From JAPLFM01 sp964650885 (GTDB lineage: Bacteria > Bacteroidota > Ignavibacteria > Kapaibacteriales > UBA2268): 64,000 bases of DNA. The position numbers and the translations under genes are program-made. The notes below the pieces were generated by a model, which had not been told where the DNA came from, ran no database searches, and saw only the letters and a list, made by a program, of their open reading frames with translations. This document shows, piece after piece, positions 53,090 through 61,433 of this stretch. The first letter of the stretch is position 1, and each line of letters begins with the position of its first letter. Location: positions 36,401 to 100,400 of the forward strand of contig CAZYXG010000003.1 in the NCBI GenBank assembly GCA_964650885.1, written 5' to 3'.

Positions 53090-54619
53090 ATGAAACACTT
53101 AAAACAATACTTTCTATTTTTGCTTTTAATAGTTGTTGTTGCAGCTTGTAAAGAAGATAATCCCACTGATTCAAATTCGGGATTTACTATTTCTAAATTC
53201 GCACCTTCTTCAGCTTCAATTGGAGATGAAGTAGTGATTACTGGGAACAACTTCTCAGCAATAACAACTGAAAATGTTGTGAAAATAAACGATAAAGTAG
53301 CAACTGTTAAAACTGCTAGCATAACAAGCTTGACTATAATAGTTCCAACTGGAGCTACAACTGGCAAAATAAGTGTTACTGTTGCAGGTAAAACAACTAC
53401 ATCTTTTGGAAATCTTTCAATCAGAGAAATTTCTGAATTACCTACTGAATTATCAGGAACTTTAGAGCAAGGTGAATATCAATTGAAAAGAAATGCTGTA
53501 ATCCCAGTTGGTAAATCATTGACATTAAAACCAGGTGTAAAAATAGTAGCTTTTGGCAATGGTACAAGTGCGAACGATAGCCCTGAAATTACTGTGAAAG
53601 GTAATTTATACTCATTAGGTACTGAAGATAATCCTGTTATTTTCACTGTGCCTGCTGATAAAAGAACAGATGCAAATTTATACAAAGGTTTCTGGGGTGG
53701 ATTGCAAGGGGACTCTACTTGTACAGAAATGATAATTAAATGGACTAGATTAGAATATGTTGGTGGTCCAGCCGATGGAAGTAATATTAATTATGCTTCT
53801 GGCGACCCTCGATACGGAGTTCATTTCCAAAACGTAAACGGGGTTTTCGTATTTGAAGATTCTTGGATTTACAGCTCTTCAGATGATGCTATGAGAGTAA
53901 ACGGAGGAAAAATTAATATTTCACGTAATACATTTGAACATTGCTGTGGAACTGGTGGCGAAAGTGTGAATATTAAATCTGGAACAGTTGGAAATATTTC
54001 TTACAATATGATTATTGGTTGTGCTACTAATGGTATCAAATTATCAAATAGTGGTGGAAAGTTAATACAAGCTAATTGCGATGTGTATAACAACACTATT
54101 TTGAATAGTGGTTTTAGACGTGCAAAAACTGGGCGTGGAGGTTCTTTGAACCTTGAAAATGGTGCTAAAGGTAGATTCTACAATAACTTAATTGTGAATT
54201 GTAAATATGGATTTAGAATTGTTGGTGGTGTGGATATCGCTGATACTGCGAATTCAAAATATGGCTACAATTTACACTACGGTTCTTATGAAACAATTGT
54301 AAATGATTTTAATCCTGCAGGATCTTTAACAATAAAACAAGCAAATGATATTATGGGTGTTGCAAAAGCAAACAATCCTGGTTTTGTAGGTTATAACGTA
54401 GATCAATTTACAGAAAGTGATTTGAGATCTGTTCAACCAACTATGTTGAATAGAATTGGAAACTTTAATTTTAGATTGTCTTCAAATTCTCCAGCCAAAG
54501 GAAAAGGATATACTGGTTTTAACCCAGTATTGAATTCTATTATTCAAGGTACTGTTAATTTACCTAGTTCAGATTTAGGTGCTTACCCAACAAGTGGAAT
54601 GGGCAATAAACACAACTAA
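53090..54619 (+). CDS. Lipoprotein with IPT/TIG domain and right-handed beta-helix
   Basis: A lipoprotein signal peptide with Cys20 (VVAAC) is followed by an IPT/TIG domain (ISKFAPSSASIGDEVVITGNNF) and then a parallel beta-helix (about 150-500) with ladder turns such as NGKINISRNTFEHCCGTGG, GNISYNMIIGCATNGIKLSN and GRFYNNLIVNCKYGFRIVGG. Pectate-lyase-like helices bind or cut polysaccharides, but no catalytic set is recognisable. It starts 24 bases after the receptor gene, so receptor and lipoprotein probably form one outer-membrane unit. Confidence 0.82.
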   Translation: MKHLKQYFLFLLLIVVVAACKEDNPTDSNSGFTISKFAPSSASIGDEVVITGNNFSAITTENVVKINDKVATVKTASITSLTIIVPTGATTGKISVTVAGKTTTSFGNLSIREISELPTELSGTLEQGEYQLKRNAVIPVGKSLTLKPGVKIVAFGNGTSANDSPEITVKGNLYSLGTEDNPVIFTVPADKRTDANLYKGFWGGLQGDSTCTEMIIKWTRLEYVGGPADGSNINYASGDPRYGVHFQNVNGVFVFEDSWIYSSSDDAMRVNGGKINISRNTFEHCCGTGGESVNIKSGTVGNISYNMIIGCATNGIKLSNSGGKLIQANCDVYNNTILNSGFRRAKTGRGGSLNLENGAKGRFYNNLIVNCKYGFRIVGGVDIADTANSKYGYNLHYGSYETIVNDFNPAGSLTIKQANDIMGVAKANNPGFVGYNVDQFTESDLRSVQPTMLNRIGNFNFRLSSNSPAKGKGYTGFNPVLNSIIQGTVNLPSSDLGAYPTSGMGNKHN

Positions 54620-54653
54620 ATAGATTCATATAGTTTTTGAACAAAAACTATCA

Positions 54654-54698
54654 AAAAGAGAACCTATATCAAGGACGATATAGGTTCTCTTTTTTTAT
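54654..54698 (+). terminator. Terminator after the beta-helix lipoprotein gene (copy B of hairpin family 2)
   Basis: GAACCTATATC and GATATAGGTTC form a perfect 11-bp stem with loop AAGGAC, followed by a T run. The core is almost the same as at 48979-49024. Confidence 0.88.
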
Positions 54699-54747
54699 AT
54701 ATAAAGCTATAAATTTATTGTCATAAGCTTATGGAACAAAAATGTAG

Positions 54748-54777
54748 TTTAAATTAAAAATATTTTTCATAGTTTTG
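54748..54777 (+). promoter_or_regulatory. Candidate promoter of the TPP riboswitch transcript
   Basis: TAGTTTTG (54770-54777) fits TAnnTTTG, and TTTA stands 18 bases upstream in the -33 place. The start of transcription would fall at about 54783, where the riboswitch begins. Confidence 0.45.
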
Positions 54778-54782
54778 TATCT

Positions 54783-54867
54783 ACCGTTGGAGGTGCTAAG
54801 CAGAAATGTTTGGCTGAGATTAGACTCCCGAACCTGATCCGTGATAATACCGGCGTAGGAAAACGGA
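54783..54867 (+). promoter_or_regulatory. TPP riboswitch (THI element)
   Basis: The conserved parts stand in order: GGAGGTGCT in the first strand, GGCTGAGATTAGA, CCCGAACCTGATCC, and GATAATACCGGCGTAGGAAAA, closed by P1 pairing CCGTT (54784-54788) with AACGG (54862-54866). The CTGAGA and ACCTGAT boxes bind the pyrimidine and the diphosphate of thiamine diphosphate. A second CAACGG at 54906-54911 can pair with the same 5' strand CCGTTG, giving a possible alternative fold just upstream of the ribosome-binding site of the receptor gene. Confidence 0.95.
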
Positions 54868-54940
54868 AAATCCTTTGTGATTTTTTCATTACTACATACA
54901 GGCTTCAACGGAAAATTTTATAAATTTTCTAGAGGCATTA

Positions 54941-57292
54941 ATGCTAAATAAAACCATCCTTTACGCATGTATTTGCGTGGCTCTGAGCTTAAACTCTTTT
55001 GCCAAAAATCAAACCAAAGATACAATCAAAGTGCAGCAAATGCCTGTGCTAACCGTTACATCTAACAATGCAGTTTTTGGCAAATCCGCAGTGGCATTCT
55101 CAGATATCACTTCGGAGCAAATCAAACAAACAAACACCACTTTCGATTTGCCAACTCTAATGAGCAATGAGCCATCGGTGCTAACTTATTCCGAAAATGG
55201 AAACGGAGTTGGCTATTCCAATTTCATTATGCGTGGCTTCGACCAACGCCGAATTTCTGTGATGATTAATGGAATTCCACAAAACGACCCAGAAGATCAC
55301 AACGTATATTGGATTAACTTTTCGGATATTGGCGAAAGTTTAGATAAAATTCAAATCCAAAGAGGTGCTGGGCTTTCCAATTATGGCTCTGCTGCAATTG
55401 GAGGAAGTATTAATTTAACTACTTCAAACTTTGTAAACAACCCTGGTGTTAGACTTTATACAGGGGTTGGCTTCCAAGAATTTGGAGCAAATAATTCTAT
55501 AGATTCCAAAATTTCTAAATTTAAATTTGAATATTCATCTGGTTTAGTAGGTGAAAAATATGCTTTCTATGGTAAACTTGGGCGTATTAATTCATTTGGT
55601 TATCGTGAGCACTCTTGGGCTTTGATGAATAATTATTTCCTTTCAGCAGTAAGATTCGATGGAAACTTTAGCACTCAAATAAATATATTTGGTGGTTCGC
55701 AAGAAGATGCTTTGGCTTATAATGGTTTGCCCAAAAGTTATATTGGCGATGCAGCATTAAGACTCTCCAATTTAGCTTACTTTGGCTATGATTCGACAGG
55801 AAAAAATATTGCTTATACTGGTAAACGTATCTCTCGAGAAGTTGAGCAATTCCAACAGCCGCATTATGAAGTATTGAACAATTGGAAAATCAATGACAAT
55901 TGGGAAATGAAATCTTCTTTATTTTACTATTCTAGCGAGGGCTATTTCGATTATACTGGCGATGGTTGGACTTCAAGCCAGAGCTTTGGTTTTGGCGATA
56001 CAGTACCAACTCCAAGAAATCCTATCATACGTTCATTTGTAGGAAATAAACACGGCGGCTGGATTCCGAGATTTATTAATAATCATGAAAATGGCGAATT
56101 AACAATTGGTGCTGAAATGCGATTTCATCGCTCAGAACGATGGGGTAAATTAGCATATTCAGAAAACTTTCCAAGTGGATATGATCCTGATTATAAGTTT
56201 TATACCTACGATGGAATTCGAGATATTTATTCAGCATTTGCTCGTGAGCTATATAATGTAACCGACAATTTAATACTTTCGGCAGATGCTCAGTTAGTGC
56301 TTCAGCGATATGCAATTGGCAATGAAACTTTCGGCGGCAAGCCCACAAGTTATAATTCAACAAATGGAATTATAGCAAATGGCTCAAATATTTTCCAAAA
56401 AGATTATATTTTCTTTAATCCAAGATTTGGGGCTAATTACAGAATAGAGAAATCCCAAAGTGTTTTTGGCTCTATTTCAATCACAAATAGAGAGCCACGT
56501 ATGTCTAACTTATACGATGCTACTTTTGCATTCTCTGGCTTGAAACCACTTTTTGCTTCCACTACAAGCGGTACTATTACTACTTACGATTTTAATAATC
56601 CATTAGTTAAACCAGAACGAATGCTTGATTTGGAAATTGGCTATTCTCTCAAAAATGCAGACTATGCTTTCGATGTAAACTTATACTATATGAGTTATAG
56701 CAATGAGTTAGTAAAAAATGGAAGATTAGATGCATTTGGCAATCCAATTGATGGCAACGCTCCAAGTACCTTCCACGCAGGAATAGAGCTGGCAGCAAGC
56801 TATATGCTTTTGAGAAAAGGAACAACTAATCTTAAAATATCTGGCAATTATACTCAAAGCATAAATAAAATAATAGAGTATAACTATGCACTTTCTAACA
56901 CAGAAAATATTTCACTTAAAGATAATGATATTGCTGGTTTTCCAAGTTCAATATCAAACTTTATTTTAGATTTAAATGTAAAACAACTAAACTTGCGATT
57001 GAATGCAAAATATGTAGGCGAAATGAATACTGATAACTTTGGTGATTATCTAAAATCAAACCCAGCATTACTTTCCAAAATTGGATATATTGACAACAAA
57101 ATGGATAGTTACTTTGTGATGAATATGAATGCTAGTTACTTAATTGCTGACTTCTTCGATAGTGCAGATTTGAGGTTGCAACTCCAAGTAAACAATTTGC
57201 TAAATAAGAAATATGCTGCTTATGCAATTGGAAAAGAATTTTTCCCTGCGGCAGAACGCAATCTTTTCTTTGGTATTCAATTAGAAATTTAA
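54941..57292 (+). CDS. TonB-dependent receptor under TPP riboswitch control (probable thiamine or precursor uptake)
   Basis: The 783-residue outer-membrane receptor has a signal peptide (MLNKTILYACICVALSLNSFA), a plug domain (FDLPTLMSNEPSVLTYSENG, FIMRGFDQRRISVMINGIPQ, GAGLSNYGSAAIGGSINLTT) and a barrel with C-terminus AERNLFFGIQLEI. Placement directly behind a TPP riboswitch is the basis for proposing uptake of thiamine, thiamine phosphates or HMP, as with similar receptors in other Bacteroidota. No inner-membrane PnuT-like transporter gene follows. The next genes are convergent. Confidence 0.87.
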   Translation: MLNKTILYACICVALSLNSFAKNQTKDTIKVQQMPVLTVTSNNAVFGKSAVAFSDITSEQIKQTNTTFDLPTLMSNEPSVLTYSENGNGVGYSNFIMRGFDQRRISVMINGIPQNDPEDHNVYWINFSDIGESLDKIQIQRGAGLSNYGSAAIGGSINLTTSNFVNNPGVRLYTGVGFQEFGANNSIDSKISKFKFEYSSGLVGEKYAFYGKLGRINSFGYREHSWALMNNYFLSAVRFDGNFSTQINIFGGSQEDALAYNGLPKSYIGDAALRLSNLAYFGYDSTGKNIAYTGKRISREVEQFQQPHYEVLNNWKINDNWEMKSSLFYYSSEGYFDYTGDGWTSSQSFGFGDTVPTPRNPIIRSFVGNKHGGWIPRFINNHENGELTIGAEMRFHRSERWGKLAYSENFPSGYDPDYKFYTYDGIRDIYSAFARELYNVTDNLILSADAQLVLQRYAIGNETFGGKPTSYNSTNGIIANGSNIFQKDYIFFNPRFGANYRIEKSQSVFGSISITNREPRMSNLYDATFAFSGLKPLFASTTSGTITTYDFNNPLVKPERMLDLEIGYSLKNADYAFDVNLYYMSYSNELVKNGRLDAFGNPIDGNAPSTFHAGIELAASYMLLRKGTTNLKISGNYTQSINKIIEYNYALSNTENISLKDNDIAGFPSSISNFILDLNVKQLNLRLNAKYVGEMNTDNFGDYLKSNPALLSKIGYIDNKMDSYFVMNMNASYLIADFFDSADLRLQLQVNNLLNKKYAAYAIGKEFFPAAERNLFFGIQLEI

Positions 57293-57299
57293 TTTACAA

Positions 57300-57333
57300 A
57301 AATAAGGAGTGATTAATATTCACTCCTTATTTA
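57300..57333. terminator. Bidirectional terminator between the receptor and ABC transporter genes
   Basis: AATAAGGAGTGA pairs with TCACTCCTTATT around a seven-base loop. It touches the stop codon of the convergent ABC ATPase gene at 57331. Confidence 0.75.
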
Positions 57334-58011
57334 CATTTTTATAATTCTGCCATCTTCCATTTCTATTATTCTATTTGTCTTTTCTGCAAACTCAATATCG
57401 TGAGTAACTATTAATAGCGATTGATTATAAGTTTGAGCCAATTCTTGGAATATTTCAAACACATTTTCACCATTTTTTTTATCAAGATTGCCCGTTGGCT
57501 CATCGCCCATAATAATCAGTGGGTCATTTATTAAAGCTCTTGCTATAGCTACTCTTTGCTTTTGTCCGCCTGAAAGCTGGTTAGGTCTTTTAGTAGCTTC
57601 TTTTTCTATACCAAGTATTTTTAATTTATCAAAAGCTCTAGATTCAACTTCTTTTTCATTGAATTTATTTAGCTTTAATCCAGGGAGCATTACATTTTGC
57701 AACACACTAAATTCATTTAGCAAGTAATGAAATTGAAATACGAACCCAATCTTCTCATTTCGAACCTTAGCTAATTCAATTTCAGTTCTATTCTTCATAC
57801 TTTCATTCTCAATTATCAAATCCCCTTCGAAATCAGTATCCATTGTAGAAAGTATATATAACAAGGTAGATTTACCACAACCAGATTTACCTATTACTGA
57901 AACAAACTCCCCTTTTTTTATTTGAAAACTAATTTCTTTCAAAACAGGAATTGTAATTGGGTCGTGAAAAGATTTACTAATGTTTTTTGCTTCTAATATA
58001 ATATTATTCAT
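57331..58011 (-). CDS. ABC transporter ATP-binding protein (LolD/MacB type)
   Basis: The 226-residue ATPase has Walker [10 protein letters not shown], the Q-loop region [18 protein letters not shown], signature [15 protein letters not shown] and Walker [14 protein letters not shown]. The FHLL-like loop after the Q-loop is typical of the LolD/MacB/FtsE branch that powers mechanotransmission through FtsX-type permeases. It follows the permease gene by four bases. The substrate could be a lipoprotein, a peptide or a drug. Confidence 0.93.
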   Translation of the reverse strand: MNNIILEAKNISKSFHDPITIPVLKEISFQIKKGEFVSVIGKSGCGKSTLLYILSTMDTDFEGDLIIENESMKNRTEIELAKVRNEKIGFVFQFHYLLNEFSVLQNVMLPGLKLNKFNEKEVESRAFDKLKILGIEKEATKRPNQLSGGQKQRVAIARALINDPLIIMGDEPTGNLDKKNGENVFEIFQELAQTYNQSLLIVTHDIEFAEKTNRIIEMEDGRIIKM

Positions 58012-58015
58012 ATAA

Positions 58016-59275
58016 TTATTTACCTCTTATAATTACAACAGGGTCAGATTTGCTAGCTTTTCTAGAAGGCAAATATCCAGCAAAATAAGTTGTAATTATC
58101 GAAAATATTATTCCAATAATGTAAAATTTAGGATTGTAATTAATAGGATAAGTTTTAACCGTAGGCAATGCGGCAGTATTAAATGGAATATTGTCAATTA
58201 TTATAGACAAACCCAAGCCACCTAATAGTCCAAGTATTCCTCCGAATATACCAATACTCAATGCAATGGTTATAAATATTCTTTTCACATCTTTCCCAGA
58301 AAATCCTGTGGCTTTAAGTATAGCAATAGTATCTATTTTCTCATAAATCATCATATTCAAAATATTATAGATTCCGAATCCTGCAACAATCAATAAAGTT
58401 ATACCAACTGCATAAGAAATTAATGATCTTACCGAACTCCCAGTTTCAAATTGTGAATTTGCCGTTTGTATATCTAATGCTTCCAAATCAAATAAATTTG
58501 CATATTCTGTTGCCACAATTGGAGCAGTTTCCATTAATTTCAACTTTACCTGTATATCGGTGATATAGCTATTTGATACCCCTAATATTTTTTGAGCAGT
58601 TGCAATAGATGTATAATTTTGTACTTTATCAACTTCTTGAATACCAGATTGGAAATACCCAACTACTTTCAGCTGCAATCTATCGCCTTTTGCAGTTGTC
58701 ACCTGCACTATATCTCCAATTTGAGCTAACATTTTATCGGCGGCACCTTTGCCAAGTATTATACTATTTGGAGTATTATTCAAATCTATATAATTACCAT
58801 CTACCACATAATCTTGGAAGAAAAATAATTTGCTTTCAGCTTCAACATCTACTCCATTGATTACACCAGTCAAATCAATAGCACCTACATTGAAAAATAC
58901 TTGTGTTGTAACCTTGGGAGCAATACCCATTACTCTAGTATCCTGTTTCAATTTATTAATTATAGCACCGGAGTTATAAATTTCTAATTTTTCATTTTTG
59001 GGCTTAACTGTACTTATAAAATTATAACTTTTTTTATATTCTTCAGAATAATCAATTGGTTGGATTTTTGAAGCTAATATTTCATTATAAAGGCGAATAT
59101 GAGGAGTTCGATTTAAGACTAAACCATCGAGCAAATCATTCAAACCAGTCATAAATCCCAGCAAGGTGATAAACATAGTAATCCCAAACGTTACCCCAAT
59201 AGCAGCAACCAAAGTTTGTTTCCATCGAGCTAAAAGCAAAGCTATAGAAATACTTGTTATTAATTTAACTTTCAT
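58016..59275 (-). CDS. FtsX/MacB-type ABC permease
   Basis: The 419-residue protein has the type VII ABC layout: one N-terminal helix (GVTFGITMFITLLGFMTGL), a large periplasmic MacB_PCD-like domain (residues about 40-270), and three C-terminal helices (YAVGITLLIVAGFGIYNIL, FGGILGLLGGLGLSIII, YIIGIIFSIITTYFAGYL). The motif RKASKSDPVVIIRG at the end is shared with LolC/E and MacB. Its start overlaps the stop of the fusion-protein gene by four bases. Confidence 0.9.
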   Translation of the reverse strand: MKVKLITSISIALLLARWKQTLVAAIGVTFGITMFITLLGFMTGLNDLLDGLVLNRTPHIRLYNEILASKIQPIDYSEEYKKSYNFISTVKPKNEKLEIYNSGAIINKLKQDTRVMGIAPKVTTQVFFNVGAIDLTGVINGVDVEAESKLFFFQDYVVDGNYIDLNNTPNSIILGKGAADKMLAQIGDIVQVTTAKGDRLQLKVVGYFQSGIQEVDKVQNYTSIATAQKILGVSNSYITDIQVKLKLMETAPIVATEYANLFDLEALDIQTANSQFETGSSVRSLISYAVGITLLIVAGFGIYNILNMMIYEKIDTIAILKATGFSGKDVKRIFITIALSIGIFGGILGLLGGLGLSIIIDNIPFNTAALPTVKTYPINYNPKFYIIGIIFSIITTYFAGYLPSRKASKSDPVVIIRGK

Positions 59276-60357
59276 TTAATTGGCTTGATTAATTCAGTAT
59301 TTTTATCAATACCAGAAAGTATTTCAACTTTATTATAATCTTTAAGACCTGTTTTTATAACTATTTTATCTTTTTGGGCAGTCATTACTGTAGAATCATT
59401 CAGCAAGTATATTCTAGGAATTAGCAAAGCATTTTGCTTTGTGTTAATCACAATACTGGCTTCAAATGAAATATTTGGGTAGAGTATTTCTGGTTTTTCA
59501 CTAAATTCAGCTTCCACCAAAAATGTCTTACTTCTTTCATTCATATAAGGATTTATTTTACTCACTTTCGCTTTAAATACTTTTCCTTTATAACTATCTA
59601 AAGAGACTATCACAATTTGATCTTTACGTATTTTCAAAATGTCATATTCATCAACTTGCATTTCCAAAATAAAATCACTAGAATTTCCAAGCACTGCCAG
59701 ACTTGTTTGTGGATTGACAATATCACCTTTTGACTTAGTAATATTATATACCATACCTTCTACTTCACTTCGCAGTACATAGTCATTTTGAATTTTACTG
59801 CTTAAACTTAGATTCTTTTTAGATTGCGAAGAGTTAAACTCAATTTGCCTTTTTAAATCATCGAACCTTAATTGAGATGCCATCAAATTATTTTTAGATT
59901 CAGTGAAAGCTAAATCTTTTTTTTCTAAATCAAATTTGGTGCTTGACTTTGATTCAAATAGACTTAATTGCCTAAAATATAAAATTGAATCATTACGCAA
60001 TCTATTTTTTGCTTGTTCAATTTGGATTTTAGCTTCATTTAGTTTACCGCTGTTTGCACCGAAATCAAAATATTGGGCAGCAATTTGAGCATTCTCTTTA
60101 TTTAATTTTTGCAACTCATTGCCAATTGAAATAAGAGGAGTACCCTTTTTCACCAAGTCACCTTCTTTGACGAAAATTGTATCAATCACACCACTAACTA
60201 CTGGGAAAGCCAAATATTGATCTTTACTTTTGATTATTCCAGAGGCATAGACCGACTCGGAGATTGCTTCGATAGTGGGTTTGATTTTCTCAACTTTGCC
60301 ATCGCCGCAGCCAATAGCAAAAAGTAGAGCGAATAAATATATTTTTATTATTTTCAT
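59272..60357 (-). CDS. Periplasmic adaptor (HlyD/MacA-type) lipoprotein
   Basis: A lipobox AIGC (Cys17) anchors the 361-residue protein. It then shows a split biotinyl-lipoyl-like domain (FPVVSGVIDTIFVKEGDLVKKG and LRSEVEGMVYNITKSKGDIV), a coiled-coil hairpin between the halves, and a beta-barrel domain (VDEYDILKIRKDQIVIVSLD). It is the first gene of the three-gene unit adaptor-permease-ATPase. No TolC-like outer-membrane gene is nearby. Confidence 0.9.
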   Translation of the reverse strand: MKIIKIYLFALLFAIGCGDGKVEKIKPTIEAISESVYASGIIKSKDQYLAFPVVSGVIDTIFVKEGDLVKKGTPLISIGNELQKLNKENAQIAAQYFDFGANSGKLNEAKIQIEQAKNRLRNDSILYFRQLSLFESKSSTKFDLEKKDLAFTESKNNLMASQLRFDDLKRQIEFNSSQSKKNLSLSSKIQNDYVLRSEVEGMVYNITKSKGDIVNPQTSLAVLGNSSDFILEMQVDEYDILKIRKDQIVIVSLDSYKGKVFKAKVSKINPYMNERSKTFLVEAEFSEKPEILYPNISFEASIVINTKQNALLIPRIYLLNDSTVMTAQKDKIVIKTGLKDYNKVEILSGIDKNTELIKPIK

Positions 60358-60837
60358 ACCACAAATTAAGCATAAATTAGTTCAAAAAATTATGAGATTT
60401 CTCATTAATATTTATGATATTATGAGTCTTTTACTTAAATGGGAAGAAATTAGAAGTGGTTAAAAAACAACCAAAGTATCACAAACAATCAGAATGTGAG
60501 CAATAGGGAGGAGGAGACTTTTTATGTAATTAATCTTTAATATCATTTAACATAATTCGGTCATTGAGATTTTGGTCTTTGATCTTGTCAAATGTCTCAA
60601 AGCCGAAAAAACAAATTATTTTTTAGTACTTTTTGAACTAATCCAAAAACATCTCAAAATTAATTACTGCAAAAAAAAACAGCTCCATTCAATAAAGAAT
60701 GGAGCTGATTAGCTTAGAACTTATAATTCACGCTATTTTTTCTAGCGACTAGGAAATGTATCTCTGGTTTAAATAAATAAACCAATATTATTAAAACTAA
60801 ATCAATTGGCATAGAGCCAATTAGGTAAATTTCTTAA
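60358..60837. other. Intergenic region without a gene
   Basis: It has no convincing open frame. It holds the 5' region of the exporter operon and, at 60671-60707, the terminator of the RNA-binding protein gene. The stretch 60708-60837 would be its 3' untranslated end. Confidence 0.6.
60671..60707 (-). terminator. Terminator after the RRM protein gene
   Basis: On the minus strand AGCTCCATTC pairs with GAATGGAGCT around a six-base loop, and nine T follow. It lies about 130 bases past the stop codon. Confidence 0.8.
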
Positions 60838-61146
60838 TTAATATCTGCGATTATCTCTATTTCCGTAACCACCACCACCATTACGGCCACCACCTGAATT
60901 TTCTTCACGTGGACGAGCTTCTGAAACTGAGATTTCTCTTCTGTTCAACTCGTAGCCATTTAAGCTTTCGATAGCTTTTTGTGCCTGGTCATCATTAGGC
61001 ATTTCGACGAAAGCAAACCCTTTGCTTCTGCCTGTTTGTCTGTCTGTAATAATTTTAACAGAATCTAAATCACCATACTCAGCAAAGATGCCTTGTAATT
61101 GATCTTCAGAAACGTTATAATCTACATTACCAACAAATAGATTCAT
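60838..61146 (-). CDS. RRM-type RNA-binding protein with Gly/Arg/Asn-rich tail
   Basis: The 102-residue protein is one RNA-recognition motif with RNP2 LFVGNVDY and RNP1 SKGFAFVEM, followed by a tail of about 22 residues rich in Gly, Arg and Asn (GGGRNGGGGYGNRDNRRY). Such small proteins in cyanobacteria and Bacteroidota are often cold-induced and act as RNA chaperones, and that role is inferred here. A candidate promoter lies at 61186-61219. Confidence 0.93.
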   Translation of the reverse strand: MNLFVGNVDYNVSEDQLQGIFAEYGDLDSVKIITDRQTGRSKGFAFVEMPNDDQAQKAIESLNGYELNRREISVSEARPREENSGGGRNGGGGYGNRDNRRY

Positions 61147-61185
61147 AATAGTACTTCTGTGTTAATAAGTGAAAATGTGTACAAA

Positions 61186-61219
61186 CAAAGTTAATCAATA
61201 AATATTGAATATTTGCAAA
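61186..61219 (-). promoter_or_regulatory. Candidate promoter for the RRM protein gene
   Basis: On the minus strand TTTG (61219-61216), 22 bases, then TAACTTTG (61193-61186) fit the Bacteroidota pattern with a slightly long spacer. A nine-base inverted repeat AATATTTGC/GCAAATATT (61208-61216 with 61236-61244) overlaps the -33 side and could be an operator. Confidence 0.4.
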
Positions 61220-61433
61220 TTATTTTTTAAAAATCGCAAATATTATTATTCAAAGTAAACTTATTCCGCATAAATAAACAACTAATCACTTATTTATCAG
61301 CAACTTAGTCTCACTATCTTTTTTTTCAACAATTTGAAAATATTTATATTTTGCTCTAATTCTCCTCGTTACCTGAGAACGATATTTTTGCAAAATAAAT
61401 TGAAATTCAGAACAAAATGAACTAAAAGCCCAT

